33,212 nt of DNA from an uncultured Clostridia bacterium (GTDB lineage: Bacteria; Bacillota; Clostridia; Oscillospirales; Ruminococcaceae), in the NCBI GenBank assembly GCA_947625155.1, contig CANQNG010000022.1, positions 1 to 33,212 of the forward strand, read 5' to 3'. Below, piece by piece: positions 23,614 to 32,348 of this stretch. Position 1 is the stretch's first letter, and every line of letters begins with the position of its first letter. A program made the translations under genes and the position numbers. A model generated the notes under the pieces. That model was not told where the DNA came from, did no database searches, and saw nothing but the letters and a program-made list of their open reading frames with translations.

Positions 23614-24471
23614 ATGAAAGCAAAGCACTATCTTGCCTATTTACTGGCTGCTACGCTGCTGTGCGGACTGACCGGATGCAGCGGTGCGGCGGACTCTGAC
23701 AGCGAAACAGCTGCGGAGACTTCTGCTGCGGAAACGGCAGAAAATACCGAAGCCATCTCGGAGGAAGAGGGACAGGAGATCACACAGGCGGAGACGATAG
23801 CGTTTGAGGAAGCCATGGATGCCGAGCCGGGACAGGCATATCTGGCGATCGTGGACAAGCAGTGGTGGATCCAATACTGGGGTTCTTCCACGGATGACGG
23901 TCACATGCTTGCCTATGATGCAGGCATTGCGGACATCACCGGAAACGGGCAGTACACGGTCAGCGTCACAGCAGATACCAACGGTTTCCGCTATGACACG
24001 ACAACGGATCCGAACGGGAAATGCACACCGGGCGGACTGAGCTTTCTGGCGGTCATGATCAAGGACGGCGAAACGCTCTACCCGGGCGCAGTCATCACGG
24101 TGGACAGCATTCTGGTGGACGGCAAGGAGATCACCATGTCTGCCAAAAACTACACATCTTCCGATGACGGCATCGAGACACGCACCAACCTCTACAACGG
24201 CTATATCGATGCGCCTGCCGAGGATGCCCGCAGCACGGAGGGCGCATTGTATGATGCGGACGGCAATGCACTGGACATCTGCGCCGACTATTCCCCGCAG
24301 GTGGTAAGCCCGGATGATTTTTCCACGTGGACGACTGTTGAGGTCAATTTCACCATATCCGGTATCGGAGAGGACGGTACTGCTGCCGGGGAAGAGACTT
24401 CTGCCCTCGAAGAGGAAACTGCCCCCGAAGAGGAAAGCACATCGGTTTCTGCCGAAAGCTCTGCGGAATAA
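23614..24471 (+). CDS. Secreted lipoprotein of unknown function
   Basis: A 285-residue lipoprotein. The signal peptide ends in the lipobox LTGC, so Cys22 is lipidated and the protein is anchored to the outside of the membrane. Low-complexity Ala/Glu/Ser/Thr tethers occur at about 24-65 and 255-285. Between them is a folded domain of about 185 residues with aromatic-rich QWWIQYWG and a beta-rich repeat-like pattern (GNGQYTVSVTADTNGF). Exposed Trp/Tyr residues and the fibre-degrading context would suit carbohydrate binding, but I do not recognise a defined CBM family. The acidic C-terminal tail is odd. AAAGGG lies upstream of the ATG. The thioredoxin gene follows after 69 bases and may be co-transcribed. 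Confidence 0.85.
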   Translation: MKAKHYLAYLLAATLLCGLTGCSGAADSDSETAAETSAAETAENTEAISEEEGQEITQAETIAFEEAMDAEPGQAYLAIVDKQWWIQYWGSSTDDGHMLAYDAGIADITGNGQYTVSVTADTNGFRYDTTTDPNGKCTPGGLSFLAVMIKDGETLYPGAVITVDSILVDGKEITMSAKNYTSSDDGIETRTNLYNGYIDAPAEDARSTEGALYDADGNALDICADYSPQVVSPDDFSTWTTVEVNFTISGIGEDGTAAGEETSALEEETAPEEESTSVSAESSAE

Positions 24472-24540
24472 GCCGTTTTCATCGGCATTGCGCATGATCT
24501 CAGGAAAAAATGGAACACTGCATATCGTAGGAGGGATAAC

Positions 24541-24861
24541 ATGATCACAACACTGACAGAGGAAAATTTTGAGGCGTTCATCGGCAGCGATGAGCCGGTA
24601 CTGGTAGATTTTTGGGCGACATGGTGCGGACCATGCATGATGCAGGGCGAGATCCTCCACACCATGACCGAAGCACACCCGGCAGCCAGTGTCGGAAAGG
24701 TGAATGTTGACGAGTGCGGCGGACTTGCGGCACGTTTCGGGATCGAAGACATTCCGACCATGATCATTTTCAAGGAAGGCAAGGCGCTGGAAACGCTTGT
24801 CGGGATGCGGCAGGCTGAAGAATTGCTTTCCCTGCTCCGGAAGTATGGGGCTGGTGTCTGA
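24541..24861 (+). CDS. trxA: Thioredoxin
   Basis: A 106-residue classical thioredoxin fold. The active site is FWATWCGPC with Cys29 and Cys32, and the cis-proline is in DIPTMIIF. The WCGPC motif gives a dithiol reductant for cytoplasmic proteins. TAGGAGGG precedes the ATG. Its stop overlaps the start of the FTR-like gene (TGATG), so the two are translationally coupled. This pairing suggests electrons arrive from ferredoxin rather than NADPH. No trxB is in the window. Confidence 0.96.
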   Translation: MITTLTEENFEAFIGSDEPVLVDFWATWCGPCMMQGEILHTMTEAHPAASVGKVNVDECGGLAARFGIEDIPTMIIFKEGKALETLVGMRQAEELLSLLRKYGAGV

Positions 24862-25058
24862 TGGTACGCTTGAACGAGGACAAGAACATGGTGCAGAAAG
24901 TCCGGGAGGGGCTGAAACGCACCGGCGGTTACTGCCCGTGTCGGCTTGCCCGGACGGAGGAGAATCGGTGTATGTGCAAGGAATTCCGGGAGCAGATCGC
25001 CGACCCGGATTTTGAGGGCTACTGCCACTGTATGCTTTACTATAAGTCCAAAGAATAA
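24861..25058 (+). CDS. Ferredoxin-thioredoxin reductase catalytic-chain-like protein
   Basis: A 65-residue protein that is small but well marked. It has three CxC motifs: CPC (25-27), CMC (37-39) and CHC (55-57) followed by MLYY. In ferredoxin-thioredoxin reductase these cysteines bind a 4Fe-4S cluster and form the redox disulfide that reduces thioredoxin. The CPC-CMC gap (nine residues) is shorter and the CMC-CHC gap (fifteen) longer than in the plant enzyme (16 and 8), as seen in short bacterial and archaeal forms. There is no variable-chain gene nearby. Its start overlaps the thioredoxin stop, which makes that thioredoxin its likely substrate. Confidence 0.88.
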   Translation: MVRLNEDKNMVQKVREGLKRTGGYCPCRLARTEENRCMCKEFREQIADPDFEGYCHCMLYYKSKE

Positions 25059-25094
25059 AGGCAGCACCGCCTGACGGCTTTGTGCGGTGTCGTC

Positions 25095-25126
25095 AAAAAA
25101 ATACCCCCTGCACTGTGCAGGGGGTA
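25095..25126 (-). terminator. Terminator of the rubrerythrin gene
   Basis: An 11-bp perfect stem TACCCCCTGCA with its complement (25102-25126) and a three-base loop is followed on the minus strand by seven T. The convergent plus-strand operon has only a CACCGC/GCGGTG hairpin at 25065-25089 without a T-run. Confidence 0.88.
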
Positions 25127-25131
25127 ATTGT

Positions 25132-25683
25132 TTAGCCGAAATAGCGCTTGAGCAGACCCTCGAAAGCCTTGCCGTGTCTTGCCTCGTCTCTTGCCATTTC
25201 ATGAACGGTGTCATGGATAGCGTCAAGATCCAGCTCCTTGGCACGCTTGGCGAGCTGGAGCTTGCCGTCTGTCGCACCGTGTTCGGCAGCGACACGCTTT
25301 TCGAGATTCTCCTTGGTAGAGGGGGAAACGACCTCACCGAGCAGTTCCGCAAACTTGGCAGCGTGTTCTGCTTCTTCGTAGGCAGCCTTTTCCCAGTACA
25401 TACCGATCTCCGGATAGCCCTCACGGAAAGCCACTCTTGCCATTGCCAGATACATGCCGACCTCAGTGCATTCGCCGTTGAAATTGGAGCGCAGCCCCTC
25501 AAGGATCTCCTGATCGGTCACAGCCTTGGCAACGCCGACTTCATGCTCGCAGGCAAAGACCAGCTTCTCGCCGTCATTTTTCTCGATAAACTTAGAACCG
25601 GGCACACCGCACTGGGGACATTTTTCCGGCGGTTCGTCACCCTCATGTACATAGCCGCAGACAGGACATACATATTTTTTCAT
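25132..25683 (-). CDS. Reverse rubrerythrin
   Basis: A 183-residue protein with the rubredoxin-like domain first (Cys6, Cys9, Cys22, Cys25, binding one iron) and the diiron ferritin-like four-helix domain after it (Glu/His ligands in [20 protein letters not shown] and ARDEARHG). The domain order is the reverse of classical rubrerythrin, as in the clostridial revRbr proteins. Those reduce hydrogen peroxide, and in some cases oxygen, with electrons from rubredoxin-type partners. ATG 25683 has AGGAGG eight bases upstream; a longer in-frame start lacks support. It is monocistronic with a strong promoter and is convergent with the Trx/FTR pair. Confidence 0.95.
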   Translation of the reverse strand: MKKYVCPVCGYVHEGDEPPEKCPQCGVPGSKFIEKNDGEKLVFACEHEVGVAKAVTDQEILEGLRSNFNGECTEVGMYLAMARVAFREGYPEIGMYWEKAAYEEAEHAAKFAELLGEVVSPSTKENLEKRVAAEHGATDGKLQLAKRAKELDLDAIHDTVHEMARDEARHGKAFEGLLKRYFG

Positions 25684-25733
25684 TGCAAACTCCTCCTTAT
25701 TCCGTGATGCGAAGCACCACAAGTGATAGTTCT

Positions 25734-25762
25734 ATTTTAGCATTTTTCCCGCAAAAAGTCAA
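25734..25762 (-). promoter_or_regulatory. Promoter of reverse rubrerythrin
   Basis: On the minus strand TTGACT (25757-25762), 17 bases and TAAAAT (25734-25739), about 50 bases before the ATG. No obvious PerR-type palindrome was seen. Confidence 0.78.
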
Positions 25763-25909
25763 GCTGTTTTTGTGCAGTTTGTAGAATTCTGCCAATTTTC
25801 AAACGTAAAAAATAGCTACTCTGCCGAGGCGCATAAAATTTCCTCTTTTTTTGCAAATATTTGTATAATATTACTAAATGGGAATAATAAAATTTGTATC
25901 ATATACCAA

Positions 25910-25938
25910 TTGTAAAATTATGAATAATTTGTTATAAT
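25910..25938 (+). promoter_or_regulatory. Sigma-A promoter of the pectate lyase gene
   Basis: TTGTAA (25910-25915), 17 bases and TATAAT (25933-25938) within a strongly AT-rich stretch (25780-25940), about 40 bases before the ATG. The ECF blocks found before the other two dockerin genes are absent. Confidence 0.75.
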
Positions 25939-25979
25939 GTAAGCATAAATATTATAGATAGAAAGGGGTTCATTTTTCT

Positions 25980-28900
25980 ATGAAGATGAACACAATGAGG
26001 AAAGCGATCGCTGCCTTTCTGGCAGCAGCCATGGTCGTTGGCGGTACAGCAGGCGCAGGTGTGCAGGCTGTTTACCTGAACGGTCAGACATCCGGTATTG
26101 CCGCCAAGGACAGCACTGCATCCGTGGAAGTTTCCGCTTCCGCAGGGTACTTTGAGGGTGCGTATGCAGAGTGGGCAGCCGTAAGCGGTGCAGACGGGTA
26201 CAATGTCTACGCTGATGGCACACAGCTTGACACGATGCTTGTCCGGCAGTATGCCACCTGTTTCCGTGTGGATGCAGTCGGTCTGAAAGCGGGCAGTCAT
26301 ACCCTGAAGATCGTTCCTGTCAGCGGCGGCAAGGAAGATACTTCCAAGGCAGCAGAAGTCAAGGTCGATGTCAAGGCGCATGACCGTTCCGGTTTTGGCT
26401 TTGTGAACGGCACGTCCTCCGGTGCGTACAACGAGGACGGCACGCTGAAAAACGATGCAACAGTGATCTACGTGACCGAAGCGACCAAGGACAGCGTGAA
26501 AGTCACACTGCCCGACAAGAAGGGCAATGCGACGGAATATACCGGTGTGCAGAACATCGTGACAGCTCTCAAGAGCAATGAAAAATGCGGTCCGGTCTGC
26601 ATCCGGCTGATCGGTAACATCACAGACCCCGGCGACATGCCCAAAGGCGACCTGCTGGTCGATACGGCTGTCTGCGGTCTGACGATCGAGGGCATTGGCA
26701 CGGACACCACGTTCAACGGCTTCGGGCTGGTCATCAAGAACAGCTCCAATGTCGAGGTGCGCAACATCGGCTTCATGAACTGCAACTCCGACGAGGGCGA
26801 CAATGTGGGGCTCCAGCAGAAGAATGATCATATATGGGTACATAACTGCGATATGTTCTATGGCGATGCCGGCAGCGATGCCGATCAGGTCAAGGGCGAC
26901 GGCGCACTGGATACCAAGACTTCGACCTATATCACGCACTCCTACAACCATTTCTGGGACAACGGCAAGTGCAATTTACAGGGCATGAAGTCCGAGTCCA
27001 CCGAGAACTATATCACCTACCACCATAACTGGTACGACCACTCCGACTCCCGTCATCCGAGGATCCGTACCTGCACGGTGCATACGTATAATAACTACTT
27101 TGACGGCAATGCCAAGTATGGTGTCGGCGTGACGATGGGCGCTTCCTGCTTTGTGGAAAACAACTATTTCCGCAACTGCAAGTACCCGATGCTGATCTCC
27201 ATGCAGGGTTCAGACATTGCCGAGGGCGAGGGCACTTTCTCTGGTGAGGACGGCGGTATCATCAAGTCGTTCGGGAACTACATCACCGGCGGCAAGACCT
27301 ATGTGACCTATCAGCAGGACGGCACGGAATTTGATGCCTATGAGGCTTCTTCCCGTGATGAAAAAGTGCCGGATGCCGTCAAGGCTAAGCAGGGCGGCAC
27401 GGCTTACAATAACTTTGATACCGACAGCAGCCTGATGTACAGCTATACCCCCGACAAGGCAGAGGATGTCCCTGCCATCGTCAAGGCAGGTGCAGGCCGT
27501 GTACAGGGCGGCGACTTCCAGTGGACATTCACCGAGGCAGACGATGAGAGTTATGCCGTTGATCAGGCGCTCAAGGATGCGATCGTTGCTTACGATGATA
27601 AGATCGTAGCCATTGGCAGCGGTTTCACAGACTCCACGGAGACACCCGAACCGACTGAACCGCAGCCGACTGAACCGCAGCCGACCGAGCCGCAGCCGAC
27701 TGAACCCCAGCCGACTGATCCTCAACCGACTGAGCCACAGCCGACTGATCCGCAGCCGCAGCCGAACTATACGGAGATCATCTACGCTTCTCCGGACGGT
27801 AAGGGTTCTGGTGCAACGCAGGATGATCCCACGGACGTACTCACGGCGATCGGTGCTGTTCCGGCAGGTGGTGCGATCTATCTGCTGGAGGGTACATACA
27901 AATACACGGATACTATTCTTATCGACCAGAACAATTCCGGTGAAGCTGGCAAGTATAAGACGATCACCTCCTACAACGGTGCAAAGGTAGTCTTTGACTT
28001 CACCGGACAGGAAGTCAGCTCCACGGCAAGAGGTTTTGTGCTCGATGGAAATTACTGGCATTTCTACGGCTTTGAGATCACGCAGGCAGGCGACAATGGT
28101 ATGCTCCTGTCCGGTAACAACAACATCATCGAAATGATGGTATTCAACGACAACGAGGACACCGGACTTCAGCTCTCCCGCTACCGCATGGATGCGGCTT
28201 CCATTCCGGAATGGCCGACCAACAACCTCGTCAAGAACTGCACTTCCAAGAACAACTGCGATGAAGCAACTATGGAGAATGCAGACGGCTTTGCTGCCAA
28301 GCTGACCTGCGGTGAGGGCAATGTCTTTGACGGCTGTCTGTCTTACAACAACTCCGATGACGGCTGGGATCTCTATGCTAAGGAAGAAACCGGACCGATC
28401 GGCGTGGTCACCATCAAGAATTGCGTTGCATTCCGCAACGGCTATACGGAGGACGGCAGAGGCTACGGTGATGCAGACGGCAACGGCTTCAAGCTTGGCG
28501 GCGGCGGTATCGGTACACGTCATGTACTGGACAACTGCCTTGCTTTCGAGAACCTGAACTGCGGCTTCACGGATAACAACAATCCGGAATTTGGCGATAT
28601 GAAGAACTGCACCGCCTACAACAATGGCGTGGGCGGCAACGGCAAGCCGAATTTCAGCATTTACCGCAATTCCCCGACCGCTGCCTTTGAGAATATGCTG
28701 ACATACATCAACACCGACCGTGTTTCCAAGTCCAATGCGCCCGGCATCAAGGTGTCGAATGACAAGTATGTCGGCACGCTGTCCAATTCTGTTTACTACA
28801 ACAGCAAGTACTATCAGGTCGTCAAGGAGACTATGGAGAACGGCTCTAAGCTGGGCGAAGTGGTGACACCGGCGGATACCGATTTCATCACGCTCGAAGT

Positions 28901-29333
28901 TCCGGCAATGGGTACGGATCTCCATACTGCATGGAGAAATGCAGACGGCTCGGTCTATACCGGAGGTTTTGCAGAAACGGCTGAGAACAGCAGCTTCTAC
29001 ACAATGGGCTGCCACTTCACAAAGGTAACCGCTCCCGAACCGACTGGACCTGCGCCGACAGGACCCGATCCGACCGAGCCTGCTCCGACCGAAACAGAAG
29101 AGGCAAGCGGCGAGGAGCCGGGCGAGATCGTGTATGGCGACCTGACACTGGATAACCATGTAAAGCTGGACGATGTCGTTGCCCTGAACAGGTATCTCCT
29201 GAACATCGACGGCGAATTGAGTGAACAGGCGTACCAGAATGCGGATGTAGACAGGAGTGGTGCTGTTGCACCGCTGGATGCTCTGTACATCCTGCAATAT
29301 GTGATCGAACTGATCGACACACTTCCCGTGTAA
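25980..29333 (+). CDS. Dockerin-bearing bimodular pectate lyase (PL1-PL9)
   Basis: A 1117-residue secreted enzyme. Modules in order: signal peptide (1-30); beta-rich FN3-like region (about 45-130); PL1 pectate lyase (about 140-500) with DHIWVHNCDMF, DGALDTKTSTYITHSYN and YHHNWYDHSDSRHPRIR, including the typical catalytic RxPxxR arginine; a Pro/Thr linker of PTEPQ repeats (about 553-597); PL9 module (about 600-1003) with ENADGFAAKLTCGEGN and NNSDDGWDLYAK, as in Pel9/PelX enzymes; a second Pro/Thr linker; and a type I dockerin (about 1050-1117). It cleaves pectic galacturonan by beta-elimination, and the two modules may act on different ends or methylation states. It probably sits on a cellulosome. 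AAAGGGG lies 11 bases before the ATG. Confidence 0.94.
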   Translation: MKMNTMRKAIAAFLAAAMVVGGTAGAGVQAVYLNGQTSGIAAKDSTASVEVSASAGYFEGAYAEWAAVSGADGYNVYADGTQLDTMLVRQYATCFRVDAVGLKAGSHTLKIVPVSGGKEDTSKAAEVKVDVKAHDRSGFGFVNGTSSGAYNEDGTLKNDATVIYVTEATKDSVKVTLPDKKGNATEYTGVQNIVTALKSNEKCGPVCIRLIGNITDPGDMPKGDLLVDTAVCGLTIEGIGTDTTFNGFGLVIKNSSNVEVRNIGFMNCNSDEGDNVGLQQKNDHIWVHNCDMFYGDAGSDADQVKGDGALDTKTSTYITHSYNHFWDNGKCNLQGMKSESTENYITYHHNWYDHSDSRHPRIRTCTVHTYNNYFDGNAKYGVGVTMGASCFVENNYFRNCKYPMLISMQGSDIAEGEGTFSGEDGGIIKSFGNYITGGKTYVTYQQDGTEFDAYEASSRDEKVPDAVKAKQGGTAYNNFDTDSSLMYSYTPDKAEDVPAIVKAGAGRVQGGDFQWTFTEADDESYAVDQALKDAIVAYDDKIVAIGSGFTDSTETPEPTEPQPTEPQPTEPQPTEPQPTDPQPTEPQPTDPQPQPNYTEIIYASPDGKGSGATQDDPTDVLTAIGAVPAGGAIYLLEGTYKYTDTILIDQNNSGEAGKYKTITSYNGAKVVFDFTGQEVSSTARGFVLDGNYWHFYGFEITQAGDNGMLLSGNNNIIEMMVFNDNEDTGLQLSRYRMDAASIPEWPTNNLVKNCTSKNNCDEATMENADGFAAKLTCGEGNVFDGCLSYNNSDDGWDLYAKEETGPIGVVTIKNCVAFRNGYTEDGRGYGDADGNGFKLGGGGIGTRHVLDNCLAFENLNCGFTDNNNPEFGDMKNCTAYNNGVGGNGKPNFSIYRNSPTAAFENMLTYINTDRVSKSNAPGIKVSNDKYVGTLSNSVYYNSKYYQVVKETMENGSKLGEVVTPADTDFITLEVPAMGTDLHTAWRNADGSVYTGGFAETAENSSFYTMGCHFTKVTAPEPTGPAPTGPDPTEPAPTETEEASGEEPGEIVYGDLTLDNHVKLDDVVALNRYLLNIDGELSEQAYQNADVDRSGAVAPLDALYILQYVIELIDTLPV
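27651..27767 (+). repeat. PTEPQ linker-coding tandem repeat
   Basis: About seven imperfect 15-base units (CCGACTGAACCGCAG type) encode the Pro/Thr/Glu/Gln linker between the PL1 and PL9 modules. Copy number is likely to vary between strains. Confidence 0.9.
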
Positions 29334-29360
29334 AATACCTCAACTCTCTCTATATAATAG

Positions 29361-29393
29361 AAGCAGCACCCTGCCTCCTGCGGGGTGCTGCTT
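29361..29393. terminator. Hairpin terminator between the pectate lyase and CDF genes
   Basis: AAGCAGCACCC and GGGTGCTGCTT flank an 11-base loop. The T-tract is weak on the plus strand (TTCATTGGTTT). It lies between convergent genes and could serve both. Confidence 0.7.
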
Positions 29394-29405
29394 CATTGGT
29401 TTGGC

Positions 29406-30524
29406 TTATATGTCCATGTCCATGGTGATCTGAAATGTGAGATCCGGATAGGCTTCCTGTACGTCTTCCTTGATATGCAGATACAGAGCCTGCCGGTCAC
29501 GAAGGGCATAGTCGATGATGACATCGAAATGCACTGTTTTTTCTTTCAGGTCGGCAAAAAAACCATGTATCTGCAAAACGCCCTGATGTTCCGTGACGAT
29601 ATTGGCGATCTCCCGGCGCATGGCAGCGATCTCATCGTTTTCCGTGTTCAGTGCATAGATGCCGATACCCGTCAGCAGTACGCCGTGCCGTTCCAGAACA
29701 GATGCCGCAATGCGGCGCTGCATCCGGTCGATCTCGGCGGCGGTCAGGGTATCATCGACCTCTACGTGGACAGAACCGATATACCGTTCCGGTCCGTAGC
29801 TGTGCAGGATGAGGTCATATGCCCCGTGTACGAGCGGATCTTCACAAATGGTCTCTCGGATCTCGGAAAGGTATTCGCTGTCAAAGCGCTTGCCTAACAG
29901 GTCGTCGAGCGCATCGCCCAGCATGCCGACCCCTGCCCGAATAATGACGGCAGAGATCAGCAGACCGACGATCCCTTCGGAATTGAAGCCCGTGAGCAGG
30001 AAAATGCCTGCCGCTAGCAGCACCGAAAGCGAAACTGCCGCATCAAAGAGCGCATCCGCCCCCGAAGCCGTCAGCGCTCCGGAGTTGACACGTTTTCCTA
30101 CGTTCCGCACGTAGGACCCCAGCAGCAGTTTGACGGCGACAGCCGCTGCCATGACACCGAAAGTCACGCCGGTGTACTGCGGATCTTCCGGGTGCAGGAG
30201 CTTTCCAAAAGCTTCCCATGCGGCAGCGATGCCTGCATAGAGCACGACCGCAGCTACCAGCATGGCGCTGACGTATTCCATTCTGCCATGCCCGAGGGGA
30301 TGCTTTTTGTCCGGCATTTTGCCCGCAAGGTGTGTGCCGATGATCGTAATGACGGATGAGAGCACATCGCTGACATTGTTCACGGCATCCAGAACGATCG
30401 CGATAGAGTGGGAGAGCAGTCCGACAGCAGCCTTTGCGCCTGCCAGCAGCAGGTTGGCAGCAATGCCGACCACACTGGTGCGGACGATGATACGGTCACG
30501 GCGGGAGATCTCTGTCTGATCCAT
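29406..30524 (-). CDS. Cation diffusion facilitator (CDF) metal exporter
   Basis: A 372-residue membrane protein of the CDF family, which exports divalent metals in exchange for protons. About six helices in the first 210 residues carry the metal site LDAVNNVSD and HPLGHGRMEYVSA, which are typical of the family. A cytoplasmic domain of about 90 residues (DPLVHGAYDLILHSYGP and VHVEVDD) and an additional C-terminal region of about 75 residues follow, making it longer than the usual 300. The metal is not certain; DAVNN-type sites occur in Mn/Fe/Zn members. AAAGGAG lies six bases before the ATG. It lies behind a terminator hairpin after the SBP-VWA gene, with no room for a clear promoter. Confidence 0.94.
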   Translation of the reverse strand: MDQTEISRRDRIIVRTSVVGIAANLLLAGAKAAVGLLSHSIAIVLDAVNNVSDVLSSVITIIGTHLAGKMPDKKHPLGHGRMEYVSAMLVAAVVLYAGIAAAWEAFGKLLHPEDPQYTGVTFGVMAAAVAVKLLLGSYVRNVGKRVNSGALTASGADALFDAAVSLSVLLAAGIFLLTGFNSEGIVGLLISAVIIRAGVGMLGDALDDLLGKRFDSEYLSEIRETICEDPLVHGAYDLILHSYGPERYIGSVHVEVDDTLTAAEIDRMQRRIAASVLERHGVLLTGIGIYALNTENDEIAAMRREIANIVTEHQGVLQIHGFFADLKEKTVHFDVIIDYALRDRQALYLHIKEDVQEAYPDLTFQITMDMDI

Positions 30525-30556
30525 ATAAGACTCCTTTGTGTGGCAGGGGGCAGAAA

Positions 30557-30589
30557 AGAGGTCAGGATCCGTCTTGCGTTCTGACCTCT
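30557..30589 (-). terminator. Terminator after the SBP-VWA operon
   Basis: On the minus strand AGAGGTCAG and CTGACCTCT flank a 15-base loop and run into TTTTCTG. The CDF start is only about 30 bases beyond, so the CDF gene probably depends on read-through or an internal promoter. Confidence 0.75.
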
Positions 30590-30623
30590 TGCGTATCTAT
30601 GACTTCCTGTTGTGTGAGCCGCC

Positions 30624-32327
30624 TTACATCTGGGCATTGAAAAGCGCACCGAGCTTGTAAACCACGTCCTCGGAATCCGCATCGATGGTCGCTGCCTCAT
30701 TGATCGCCGACAGCTCACCGAGTTCTTCCAGATCAGCATTGTAACCGATCGTATAGACCGGGATGTCCAGTGCCGATACGATGTCGGTGATCTCACCGAG
30801 TTTGCTGCCCATATTCACTTCACCGTCACTGAGCACAAACAGCATCAGCTTGGCATCCGGGATCGTCTTGCCAGCCTCCCGGAGCATTTTCACACCCTGC
30901 AAGACCGCATCATAGGTACACGTTGCCCCCGATGCTGTCAGATCCTGTACAGCACCTGCAAAATAGGAGCGCTGGTCAAGATCAAACTGTGCGATCGGCA
31001 GGTTGATCTGCACATCGTTGCTGTAGGAGATCATGCCGATGTAGTTGTTGCTGTTGATATACTGTGAAGCGCTCATCAGGGAGATCTTCAGGCGGGACAG
31101 CGGATCGCCTGCCATACTGCCGGACACGTCAGCCACAAATACTGCCACGACCGGCTTGCCGGAGTCTTTCTCCTGTTTCCAGAGCTGCTGTGCATTCAGG
31201 AGCGTGGCAGCATCAAATTCCGGTTCTGTGCTCTTGTAGTCCTCTAACTGGTTGAATCCGCATTGTTCAGCGAGTTTTTGTTCCTCATCGCTCAGGCAGA
31301 ATTCTGTGAATGCCTCCAGCACTTCTTCCTTTTCGCTGCCGATGCTGCCGACCTCATAGATCGGGTTGTCATGGCGTACACCGAACGGATAGAATCCATA
31401 TTCCTTCTGGAGGGCGGGATCGTTGACGTAGGTTTGGTACTCCATGATGCAGGCATTGAGCGAACCGCTGCTCATAGCGCCCCGCATCTGCTGTGTGGTG
31501 TAGCAGACGAACGGTACGTTTGCCTGAAATTTCTGGAAAGCGCTCACGGCTGCATCGCTCAGCGGATCATCGCTGTCAAAGCTGTACAGTGAAGAAACGA
31601 GGAAATTCAAGCCTGTAGAGCTGGTGTAGGGGTAGGTGTAGCCCATGGAGACTTTGCCGTCCATGGCAGCCTGCGTAATGGTCTCAATGGAAATTTCGCC
31701 GTGATCGGCTGTCAAAGTCTTGACCATATTGTCTGCCAGCATGATGCCAGCCACATTGCCCACAAGGCGTTCCGCACCGTGTTCCAGACTGAGCTGCGCA
31801 CCGTTGGAAACTGCCATTGTGCCCCACATGGTGTTCGAGGGGGAGAAGGCATCCGGCAGGTACTTCCCGGACACGATATAGTCCGAACCCATGCCCGATG
31901 TGATGTTGCGGACGGAAACAGCCATGGTCTTTCCTGTTGTGGTACGATTGTGCTGGTCGTTGAATGCTTTAGCGGCTTCGTTCATCCAGCCGTCCGTGCC
32001 GGTACCGGCTTTTTCGGGGGAGGCGAAAATTTCAATTGTCACATCGCCCTGTCCCTCTACTGTAAGCGGATACTGGCTGATGTCTGGCAGGGAGGCTGCC
32101 AAGTCGCTCCCGGAAAAATCGACCGGGGCTTTGCGTGGCTCGACTTCGGTAACGCTGACGTTCCGCAGGAGCTTGTCGAGCTTGCGGGTCGCATCCTCCT
32201 CGGAGATCTCGTAGGAGGTCTTGCCCATCTGGTTCGTGAGCATCACGCCGGCAATGATGACTGCCAGCACCACGATGCCGATGATAACGATCCCGCCAAA
32301 GATCTTGCCATTGTTTTTTCCTTCCAT
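30624..32327 (-). CDS. Membrane-anchored solute-binding/von Willebrand A fusion protein
   Basis: A 567-residue protein. A short basic N-terminus and one transmembrane helix (about 8-31) anchor it with the bulk outside. Residues about 90-370 resemble an extracellular solute-binding protein (DVTIEIFASPEKAGTGTDGWMNEAAKAFN, then a hinge-like YPYTSSTGLNFL). Residues about 390-560 are a von Willebrand A domain with an intact MIDAS: DVSGSM from Asp400, a Thr in SGATCTYDA, and LSDGEVN. Proteins of this SBP-VWA design are known but poorly characterised. The ATG at 32327 has AAAGG nine bases upstream; the ATG at 32336 abuts that site. It follows a membrane coiled-coil protein by 21 bases in one operon. 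Confidence 0.85.
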   Translation of the reverse strand: MEGKNNGKIFGGIVIIGIVVLAVIIAGVMLTNQMGKTSYEISEEDATRKLDKLLRNVSVTEVEPRKAPVDFSGSDLAASLPDISQYPLTVEGQGDVTIEIFASPEKAGTGTDGWMNEAAKAFNDQHNRTTTGKTMAVSVRNITSGMGSDYIVSGKYLPDAFSPSNTMWGTMAVSNGAQLSLEHGAERLVGNVAGIMLADNMVKTLTADHGEISIETITQAAMDGKVSMGYTYPYTSSTGLNFLVSSLYSFDSDDPLSDAAVSAFQKFQANVPFVCYTTQQMRGAMSSGSLNACIMEYQTYVNDPALQKEYGFYPFGVRHDNPIYEVGSIGSEKEEVLEAFTEFCLSDEEQKLAEQCGFNQLEDYKSTEPEFDAATLLNAQQLWKQEKDSGKPVVAVFVADVSGSMAGDPLSRLKISLMSASQYINSNNYIGMISYSNDVQINLPIAQFDLDQRSYFAGAVQDLTASGATCTYDAVLQGVKMLREAGKTIPDAKLMLFVLSDGEVNMGSKLGEITDIVSALDIPVYTIGYNADLEELGELSAINEAATIDADSEDVVYKLGALFNAQM

Positions 32328-32348
32328 ATCTGCCATCCTTTCTGCGGC

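Noticed and set aside
23641-25502. Two long minus-strand frames (345 and 404 codons)
   Set aside because: They lie antisense to the lipoprotein, thioredoxin and FTR-like genes and in another frame of the rubrerythrin gene; no domain is recognisable.
27651-27767. Regular short repeats that could suggest a CRISPR array
   Set aside because: They are 15-base units without spacers and in frame, encoding a Pro/Thr linker.
27210-29297. A 695-codon open frame on the minus strand
   Set aside because: It is antisense to the PL1-PL9 gene, whose motifs are unmistakable. Its product has no recognisable domain.
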